A stretch of 49,009 nt of DNA from Deltaproteobacteria bacterium (GTDB taxonomy: Bacteria; Desulfobacterota; Syntrophia; Syntrophales; JACQWR01), in NCBI GenBank assembly GCA_026388415.1, contig JAPLJV010000039.1, positions 1 to 49,009 of the forward strand, written 5' to 3'. The notes under the pieces are model-generated. The model was not told where the DNA came from. It searched no databases and worked only from the letters and a program-made list of their open reading frames with translations. This document shows, piece by piece, positions 43,301 through 49,009 of this stretch (positions are counted from its first letter, which is position 1; the number at the start of each line of letters is the position of its first letter). The position numbers and the translations under genes are program-made.

Positions 43301-46300
43301 TTCTCATTACGACATCGACAACGTCTTGATCAACGATGGCCATTATGTAACTGAAGGCGGACTCTATGCGTCGCAATACCTGAACTGGAAAAACAGCACC
43401 TACGCAACGCTTGAAATCACCAGCTACAGCGCCAGCCTTCCATTGGTCAGCGGCTACTACACCATCTCCGGCACCCCGGGACTGCAAGACATGCTGGGTT
43501 TCGTGGACAACCCGAGCTACAAGTTCCGACTGACGACCAGCATTGATCTGGCCACCTTGCCCGGCTGGTACATTCCGGTTTTTGCGGCCGGAGCGGAGTT
43601 TGACGGCGCCGGGTCCACCTTGTACAATCTGTCGGTAAACCAGCCTTTCAATGACAACATCGGATTCATCGGGAGGTCGCAATTTGGCAGCTTATTGACC
43701 GGCGTGGAGCTGACCAACGTCAGCGTGACGGGACGGAACAACGTCGGCGGCTTGGTGGGGAAAAATTTGAGCATCATCACCAGTTCCTATAGCACAGGCA
43801 CGGTAAGCGGCACCAACTACGTGGGCGGGCTGGCGGGGTATAATAGCGTTTATGGCAGCATCAGCACTTCCTACAGTGAGGGTGCGGTAAGCGGCAGTAC
43901 TAATGTTGGCGGGCTGGTGGGGTATAATGCTTCCGGCGGCGAAATCAGCTATTCTTACAACGGGGGAGCAGTAACGGGAACGGGCGGTTATGTCGGCGGC
44001 CTGGTGGGGTATAGTTATGGCAACATCAGCAATTCCCACAACACGGGTGCGGTAAGCGGCAGTACTAATGTTGGCGGGCTGGTGGGGTATAATTATGGTG
44101 GTTATGGTGGTTATGGTGGTTATGGCGGCATCAGCAATTCCTACAGCACGGGGGCGGTGATCGGCAGTACTAATGTCGGCGGCCTAGTGGGGTGGAATGA
44201 TGGCAGAATCAGCAACTCTCACTACGACATCGACAACGTCTCTATCAACGATGGCCATTATGTAACCGAAGGCGGGCTCTATGCGTCGCAATACCAGAAA
44301 TGGGTTGACAGCAGCTACGCATCACTGGACATCAACAACTACCCTTCACTGTCTGCCGCTGGTTATGGCGGCTACACCATCAGCGGCACCGATGGACTCA
44401 AGGACATGCTGGGTTTCTTGGACAACCCGAGCTACACGTTCCAACTGACGGATAACATTGATCTGACCGGCTTGCCAGACTGGCACCTACCGGTTTTTAA
44501 CGGCGCCTTTGTCGGCACCGGGGTCACCTTGTCCAATCTGTCGGTGAACCAGCCTTTCAATGACAACATCGGATTCATCGGGCGGTTGAATTCCGGCAGC
44601 ACCTTGACCGGCGTGGGACTGACCAATGTCAGCGTGACGGGACGAAACAACGTCGGCGGTCTGGTGGGGTATAATTATGGCAACATCAGCAATTCCCACA
44701 ACACGGGTGCGGTAAGCGGCAGTTCTAATGTTGGCGGGCTGGTGGGGTATAATTATGGCAGCATCAGCGATTCTTACAACACAGGGGCAGTAACGGGAAC
44801 CGGCGATTATGCCGGCGGCCTGGTGGGTAATAATTTCGGCACCATCGGCAATTCCTACAACACTGGGGCGGTAAGCGGCAGTACTAATGTCGGCGGCCTG
44901 GCGGGATGGAATAATGGCACCATTATCAACTCTCACTACGACATCGACAACGTCACTATCAACGATGGCCATCATGTAACCGAAGGCGGGCTCTATAGTT
45001 CGCAATACGCGGCCTGGTTCCCATCAAAGACGCTGCCCTCCATCGACTACTACTTCGCGCTAGACGCGCTAGCCGGTGATGGCTACTACACCATCGTCAA
45101 CCCCCAGGGACTCAAGGACATGCTGGGTTTCGTGGACGCTGGCTACAGCTTCCGACTGACGGGAAACGTTGATCTGACCAGCTTGCCCGGCTGGCACCTA
45201 CCGGTTTTTAACGGCGCCTTTGACGGCTCCGGGTTCACCTTGGCTAATCTGTCGGTAAACCAGCCTTTCAATAACAACATCGGATTCGTCGGGCGGTTGG
45301 ATTCCGGCAGCACCTTAACCGGCGTAGGGCTGACCAATGTCAGCGTGACGGGACTTAACAACGTCGGCGGTCTGGTAGGGTATAATGCAGGCGCCATCAC
45401 CAGTTCCTACAGCATGGGTGCAGTAACCGGGATATCCTCTGTCGGCGGTCTGGCAGGGTCTAATGACGGCACTATAAGTAACTCCTACAGCGCAGTCACG
45501 GTTACCGGAGACTACTCCGTCGGCGGTTTGGTGGGGGTTAATGATGGCAGCATCAGCGGCAATTCCTACAGCACGGGCACGGTAAGCGGCATCGAATACG
45601 TGGGTGGGTTGGTGGGGGAGAATTATAGCAACATCGCCAATTCCTACAGCACCGGGGCGGTAACCGTAGCCGGCAGTTATGGCGGCGGCCTGGTGGGATC
45701 TAATGATTATGGCACCATCAGCAATTCTTACAGCACCGGGGCGGTAACCGTGGCCGGCAGTTATGGCGGCGGTCTGGTGGGGTATAATTATGGTTATGGT
45801 GAATATTACAGCATAGAAAATTCCTACAGCACGGGGGCGGTAACCGTAACCGGCAGTTATGGCGGCGGACTGGTGGGGTGGAATGAGAGCTATGGCATCA
45901 GCAACTCCTTCTGGGATAAGACAACAGCAGTTGATGTGGTGAATGGCATCGGATATGATGCTGATGTTTCAGGGCCCAGCAACTCCAACGCCACAGGTCT
46001 GACGACCGCCCAAATGATGCAACCGTCAAACTTCGAGGGGTTTGACTTCACCCCCAGTACAGGTGTCTGGTGGATGTCCAGCGGTAACACGCGCCCCTTC
46101 CTGCGCTCGGAGTGGAGCGCGAATATTACCAATGCGCACCAGTTGCAGTTGATGGCGATGGACCTCAGCGCGAGCTACACCCTGGCTGGCAACATTGATA
46201 TGAGTGAACTTAAGAAGGCGCCCGGAATGTGGAATACCTCAACCGGCTTCGTGCCTGTCGGGAACAACGTTGACCCCTTTACCGGCACCTTCGACGGCCT

Positions 46301-48935
46301 TGGCCACACCATCACCGGCTTGTACATCAACCGCCCGGCTGAGTACTATGTCGGACTATTCGGATACCACGCCCCTATTCTTACTACCATTAAGAATGTT
46401 GGGTTGGTCGATGTAGATATCACAGGCGACACCAATGTCGGCGGACTAGTCGGTTATAATTATGGTTATTATGGTTCTGCTAACGTCAGCAATTCTTACA
46501 GCACGGGGGCCGTTATCGGCAAAACGAACGTCGGCGGGCTGGTCGGATATAATTATGGTTACGCTGATATGTATGATGGTTCTGCTAACATCAGCAATTC
46601 TTACAGTACGGGGGCCGTTACCGGCATCACGAACGTCGGCGGGTTGGTCGGATATAATTATGGTTATGGTTATGGTGGTTACGGTGGTTACGGAATTGCT
46701 GACATCAGCAATTCCTACAGCACGGGTGCGGTAACCTTAACCGGCAGTTATGGCGGCGGCCTGGTGGGGTCTAACAATGGCGGCGCCATCACCAGCAGCT
46801 ATTGGGACACAGAAACCTCCGGATGGTCAACCAGCGCAGGCGGTACAGGCCTGACGACGGCCCAGATGATGCAGCCTTCAAATCTCGGCGGTTCGAATCC
46901 CGAGTCTCCCTGGGGTATCGTGGAGGGCATATCCTATCCCTACCTCACATGGCAGTTCAGCGGCACGCCACAGATTATCTCCGGCAAGGTTGATGTGACC
47001 ACCGGAGCGGGAAAGACAATTCAGACAGCGGTCAATGGGTCGCCTTTTGCGGCGGTTTCAACAGGAGCGAACGGCTTTTATTACTTTGCCCTTCCCGGCA
47101 ATTCTGTTGCCAGCGGTAGCGCGCTTCTGGCATATATTTCCGGAGATACCGTGAAGAGCGCTTCAGTCTATCTCTCCAGCGGGACACATATCACCGATCT
47201 CTCCCTTGCCTCCAACACCGTAACCGCCAGCGGCGGGGCAATCTCCAACACCACGTTCGGGACCGCCAAGGGAGCTCTTGATTCCACCGATATCCCTTAC
47301 ACTTTTTCCGGCAGCAACCTGACGCTGAATAGCGGCTTTAGTTTCCTGACTCCGGCGGGGTTGAGCTATTCCCTTGACGGCAATATAACAACGACGAATG
47401 GATCGCAGACTTACAACGGCCCGGTAACGCTTGCGTCGAACGCGGTGCTGACAAACGCCGGCACAGGCGGCAATATCAGCTTCGGCGGTGCAGTGACGGG
47501 AACAGGCAGCAACCTTACCCTGAACACCACCGGCACGGTCAGCCAGACGGCGCCGATTACGGTGGCAGGGCTGGAACTGCTGGGAGCAGGCGGGACATAC
47601 AATCTGACTAATGCGGGTAACGCCGTAACGACGTTGGCAGGAAATACGGGCACGGTTGATTTCACAAACAGCGCCGGAATTGATATTGGAACGGTAAATA
47701 CAGCCGGCCTTGCGACCAGTGGAGATCTTACGCTGAACAGCGGCGGGGCGATCACTCAATCTGCGCTTCTTCAGGTATCAGGCGCCGCGACGTTTAATGC
47801 CGGTTCAGGAAATGACATCACATTAACGAATGCAGCCAACAACTTCAGCAGCGTCGGGATTACGAGCGGAAATAACGTCTCCCTGACAGACACCGACGCC
47901 CTTGCCCTGAACACCTCCAACGTGAGCGGGGCGCTGGGCGTGACTACAGGCGGCAATATCACCCAGAACGGCGCCCTTGCAGTTACCGGCGCAGCCACCT
48001 TTGACGCCGGTTCAGGCAATGACATCACCCTGACGAATGCCGGCAACAACTTCACCAGCGTTGGAATCACGAGCGGAAGGAACGTATCCCTGACAGACAC
48101 GGGCGCCCTTGCCCTGAACACCTCGACCGTGAGCAACAGCCTGAGCGCGACGGCGGAAGGCGATATAACGTTGAACGGGCTTGTCACTGCCGGTACGGGC
48201 GAAGGTACGGGGGATGTAACCCTAAACTCCTCCGGCGGCGCGATTATCAACGGCAGGGGCAGTTTGACAAGTATCTCTGCAGAATCTCTCTTCGCCTATG
48301 CAGCCAACGGCATCGGCAGCAGCGATCCGCGTGATCCTCTCATGACCGAAGTGCACAATATCACTGCCGTTAATACCACCTCCAACAACATCGACATTGA
48401 TAACACCGGCGTCCTCAACGTAAGCGTTCTCAGCAACGTCGGAACAGGAAACGTCCTTCTCCAAAATATCGGTGGCATCACCACCTATACAGACACCATT
48501 ACCTCATCATGGGGCACTGTTTCCATGACCGCTCACAGCCCCCTTACGATCGGCTCCGGCGGCGTTTCAGCTTACGGCAGCATATCATTGGCGGCCTCAG
48601 GTTCTAGTAACCTTACAATCGCTGGAAACATAGCGTCATCAAATGGGAATATCAGCCTGATGGCGCCCGGTGGCAGTATTGCCGTCAGCCCCGGTATCAG
48701 CTTGAGTGCCCCGAATGGCACGGTTACGCTGAATACCAGTACCAACGATTTGTCGGTTGTCGGCAATAACACGGCTACCGACAATACGGTATCTTCACTG
48801 ATAACGGCGATGGGAACCATAAAGTCGGATGAAAGTGGCGATGATGAAGATGCACGCAAGAAGAAAAATAAGGAAGGCGGAGAGCAAAAGACCGATGAAA
48901 AGAAAATGGACGACGACAAGAAGTATTGTAATTAG
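40332..48935 (+). CDS. Giant two-partner secretion exoprotein (TpsA, filamentous-haemagglutinin type) with 31 GLUG repeats
   Basis: A 2867-residue secreted protein; the ATG follows AAGGAGCTGGAT. An extended signal peptide (residues about 1-35, ending TVFA-LP) leads to the TPS domain (about 36-300) with ITQSNNLTVTNSPNAIINWQGFSI, NRVTGQDPSRILG and the NPNGILFG signature near residue 116. Residues about 700-2170 carry GLUG repeats (VGGLVGYN...GxISNSYSTGxVxG); I count 31 by eye. They are interrupted by three long near-identical modules (HYDIDNV...NLSVNQPF...LTNVSVTG). From about 2220 on, adhesin-type beta repeats follow, two of them a near-exact 208-base tandem pair. The tail is highly charged and ends KKYCN. 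It is probably a long surface beta helix used for adhesion or aggregation; the partner is unknown. Confidence 0.93.
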   Translation: MNTNPCRKKRLFMIAHKIVSIITLIFFSAGTVFALPTGQQVVNGQASFITQSNNLTVTNSPNAIINWQGFSINNNEAVRFMQQSSASSVLNRVTGQDPSRILGLLQSNGKVFLINPNGILFGQGARIDVNGLFASTLAISNQDFLAGKFNFSAGAIAGSIQNQGTITTPAGGKVYLIAPDIENSGIINTPQGEVLLAAGHSVQLIDSLNPDIAVVVSAPTNKAVNLGQIVAQSGKVGIYGGLILQKGIVNADSAVVGEDGKIFLKATKDVTLDAGGTTSANGPQGGQIKIQSQSGTTLVSGTVTATANDGKGGNIQILGYHVGLIDSARVDSSGRTGGGTVLIGGDYQGKNPAVQNAAATYLGMDAVIKADATETGDGGKVIVWADNTARAYGNISARGGLLSGDGGFIEVSGKQYLDYQGVADLRAPRGKAGTLLLDPTDIYIDETQPESGLSHNGATPPPYFYDSTVSGASTSYIKPSTIVGNLGIGNVTITTAGGTVTPPNGGDITVSSPITWNANKLTLTAVNDININAVMTAKDTASLDLQPGSSKVNIGFNPDGSFKGRVDFFQADGITPHSGIGFLTINGTGYTVINSLGAAADATTAPGTATLQGMAAAANPSGHYALGSNIDAIATSTWNSNGSGYYGFMPVGDSGYPFDGTFDGLGHTITGLYINRPLTDNVGLFGYHRAAVTIRNVGLVNVNITGQDNIGGLVGYNDNGSIANSYSTGTVSGAYYVGGLVGYNDNGSINNSYSTGNITGSFAVAGGLVGYNDYGTITNSHSAGEVTGSYDVGGLVGYNAGSISNSYSTVNVSGMGTGEDYVGGLAGASEGSISNSNSGGNVSSTGYYVGGLVGKIYSGSSISNSYSTGAVTSTGSSYTYSTEGGGLVTVIGSYGGGLVGSNDYGTISNSYSTGAVTGVSYVGGLVGYNASGSSISDSYNEGTVTGTGDYAGGLVGYSYGNISNSYNTGAVNGSTNVGGLVGYNDGTISNSHYDIDNVLINDGHYVTEGGLYASQYLNWKNSTYATLEITSYSASLPLVSGYYTISGTPGLQDMLGFVDNPSYKFRLTTSIDLATLPGWYIPVFAAGAEFDGAGSTLYNLSVNQPFNDNIGFIGRSQFGSLLTGVELTNVSVTGRNNVGGLVGKNLSIITSSYSTGTVSGTNYVGGLAGYNSVYGSISTSYSEGAVSGSTNVGGLVGYNASGGEISYSYNGGAVTGTGGYVGGLVGYSYGNISNSHNTGAVSGSTNVGGLVGYNYGGYGGYGGYGGISNSYSTGAVIGSTNVGGLVGWNDGRISNSHYDIDNVSINDGHYVTEGGLYASQYQKWVDSSYASLDINNYPSLSAAGYGGYTISGTDGLKDMLGFLDNPSYTFQLTDNIDLTGLPDWHLPVFNGAFVGTGVTLSNLSVNQPFNDNIGFIGRLNSGSTLTGVGLTNVSVTGRNNVGGLVGYNYGNISNSHNTGAVSGSSNVGGLVGYNYGSISDSYNTGAVTGTGDYAGGLVGNNFGTIGNSYNTGAVSGSTNVGGLAGWNNGTIINSHYDIDNVTINDGHHVTEGGLYSSQYAAWFPSKTLPSIDYYFALDALAGDGYYTIVNPQGLKDMLGFVDAGYSFRLTGNVDLTSLPGWHLPVFNGAFDGSGFTLANLSVNQPFNNNIGFVGRLDSGSTLTGVGLTNVSVTGLNNVGGLVGYNAGAITSSYSMGAVTGISSVGGLAGSNDGTISNSYSAVTVTGDYSVGGLVGVNDGSISGNSYSTGTVSGIEYVGGLVGENYSNIANSYSTGAVTVAGSYGGGLVGSNDYGTISNSYSTGAVTVAGSYGGGLVGYNYGYGEYYSIENSYSTGAVTVTGSYGGGLVGWNESYGISNSFWDKTTAVDVVNGIGYDADVSGPSNSNATGLTTAQMMQPSNFEGFDFTPSTGVWWMSSGNTRPFLRSEWSANITNAHQLQLMAMDLSASYTLAGNIDMSELKKAPGMWNTSTGFVPVGNNVDPFTGTFDGLGHTITGLYINRPAEYYVGLFGYHAPILTTIKNVGLVDVDITGDTNVGGLVGYNYGYYGSANVSNSYSTGAVIGKTNVGGLVGYNYGYADMYDGSANISNSYSTGAVTGITNVGGLVGYNYGYGYGGYGGYGIADISNSYSTGAVTLTGSYGGGLVGSNNGGAITSSYWDTETSGWSTSAGGTGLTTAQMMQPSNLGGSNPESPWGIVEGISYPYLTWQFSGTPQIISGKVDVTTGAGKTIQTAVNGSPFAAVSTGANGFYYFALPGNSVASGSALLAYISGDTVKSASVYLSSGTHITDLSLASNTVTASGGAISNTTFGTAKGALDSTDIPYTFSGSNLTLNSGFSFLTPAGLSYSLDGNITTTNGSQTYNGPVTLASNAVLTNAGTGGNISFGGAVTGTGSNLTLNTTGTVSQTAPITVAGLELLGAGGTYNLTNAGNAVTTLAGNTGTVDFTNSAGIDIGTVNTAGLATSGDLTLNSGGAITQSALLQVSGAATFNAGSGNDITLTNAANNFSSVGITSGNNVSLTDTDALALNTSNVSGALGVTTGGNITQNGALAVTGAATFDAGSGNDITLTNAGNNFTSVGITSGRNVSLTDTGALALNTSTVSNSLSATAEGDITLNGLVTAGTGEGTGDVTLNSSGGAIINGRGSLTSISAESLFAYAANGIGSSDPRDPLMTEVHNITAVNTTSNNIDIDNTGVLNVSVLSNVGTGNVLLQNIGGITTYTDTITSSWGTVSMTAHSPLTIGSGGVSAYGSISLAASGSSNLTIAGNIASSNGNISLMAPGGSIAVSPGISLSAPNGTVTLNTSTNDLSVVGNNTATDNTVSSLITAMGTIKSDESGDDEDARKKKNKEGGEQKTDEKKMDDDKKYCN
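43301..45375 (+). repeat. Three long near-identical modules within tpsA
   Basis: Modules starting at about 43301, 44215 and 44929 each run for some 450 bases. Each opens with the same CTCAYTACGACATCGACAAC block, passes through an LKDMLGF..NPSY-type segment and closes with NLSVNQPFN-NIGF and LTGV-LTNVSVTG. They point to recent internal duplication. Confidence 0.85.
44099..44130 (+). repeat. Short tandem repeat GGTTATGGT in tpsA
   Basis: Three to four copies of GGTTATGGT coding for Gly-Tyr-Gly. A similar tract lies at about 46662-46691. Both are in frame multiples, so length change would keep the reading frame. Confidence 0.75.
47780..48140 (+). repeat. 208-base tandem repeat in the 3' part of tpsA
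   Basis: The unit starting GGCGCCGCGACG at 47780 recurs at 47988 as GGCGCAGCCACC; both encode GAATF-AGSGNDITLTNA-NNF-SVGITSG. The two copies are about 90 percent alike over the first 145 bases by eye. Confidence 0.8.
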
Positions 48936-48961
48936 AGGCAACTGCTCTTCTTTAATGTTAG

Positions 48962-49009
48962 GGTTCAATCTGCAAGATTGAACCAGCGACAAATCTCCCC
49001 TAGCCCCTC
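48962..49009. repeat. Palindrome and start of a C-rich repeat after tpsA
   Basis: GGTTCAATCT-GCA-AGATTGAACC at 48962-48984 is an exact copy of 37467-37489. AATCTCCCCTAGCCCCTC at the very end is the left part of the C-rich hairpin family. The palindrome lies 26 bases after the tpsA stop and may serve as its terminator, although no T-run follows. Confidence 0.75.

Noticed and set aside
42440-46830. Regularly spaced repeats reminiscent of a CRISPR array
   Set aside because: They are in-frame coding repeats of the GLUG type with varied units, not identical repeats with unique spacers.
46885-46906. GGTTCGAATCCCGAG resembling a tRNA T-arm
   Set aside because: It is within the tpsA reading frame and no anticodon or D-arm or acceptor stem can be formed around it.

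Overview
The window looks like chromosomal DNA of a Gram-negative anaerobe, most likely a deltaproteobacterium of the Syntrophus/Smithella type. I infer this from a LIV-type ABC operon carrying CoA ligases, a split B12-dependent methylmalonyl-CoA mutase cluster, a second PaaK-type CoA ligase, outer-membrane two-partner secretion, and many short intergenic palindromic repeats of a kind common in such genomes. No rRNA or tRNA gene, integrase, transposase or CRISPR array is visible.

Left part (1-10.2 kb, minus strand): the N-terminus of a CHASE2 sensor protein cut by the window edge, then a long operon read from about 10.05 kb down to 0.54 kb: livG, an acyl-CoA synthetase, livH, livM, livK, livF, a PaaK-like protein with eroded nucleotide-binding motifs, and a DUF401 membrane protein. 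The operon has a good sigma-70-like promoter and a leader hairpin followed by a U-run that resembles an attenuator. Together the genes look like an uptake-and-activation unit for an organic (aromatic, branched or fatty) acid.

10.2-14.2 kb (plus strand): a CBS-ACT protein whose 3' end runs into a dispersed repeat, an RlpA-like protein, then a visibly AT-rich stretch with very small genes, a remnant of a peroxiredoxin gene, a secreted Asp/Arg/Asn/Gly-rich protein, a LapA-domain protein and an unexplained hairpin-rich non-coding segment.

14.2-20.0 kb (minus strand): tatD, thiamine pyrophosphokinase, thiD, thiC, CCA-adding enzyme, SPOR-NlpC/P60 lipoprotein. This is a compact thiamine cluster without a visible TPP riboswitch. 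A divergent universal stress protein follows at 20.1 kb.

20.6-25.7 kb (minus strand): meaB, carboxyltransferase (PccB/MmdA type), methylmalonyl-CoA mutase large subunit, its separate B12-binding subunit, and the epimerase. This is the methylmalonyl-CoA segment of propionate metabolism.

25.9-29.2 kb (plus strand): the most unusual locus, three genes joined by ATGA overlaps. They encode a P-loop NTPase fused to an RsbW-like HATPase domain, a STAS protein, and a GAF-HD-GYP protein. It reads as a partner-switching module in which an NTPase-gated kinase/antagonist pair would control a cyclic-di-GMP phosphodiesterase or related output.

29.3-38.2 kb: a second PaaK-type ligase with an overlapping 50-residue gene (minus strand), then on the plus strand peroxiredoxin, murI, purD, purH, purE, a Sua5/YrdC protein and an OmpH/Skp-like chaperone. 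Almost every gap here holds palindromic repeats. 38.5-48.9 kb: a two-partner secretion pair, the outer-membrane transporter TpsB and a 2867-residue TpsA exoprotein built largely of 31 GLUG repeats.
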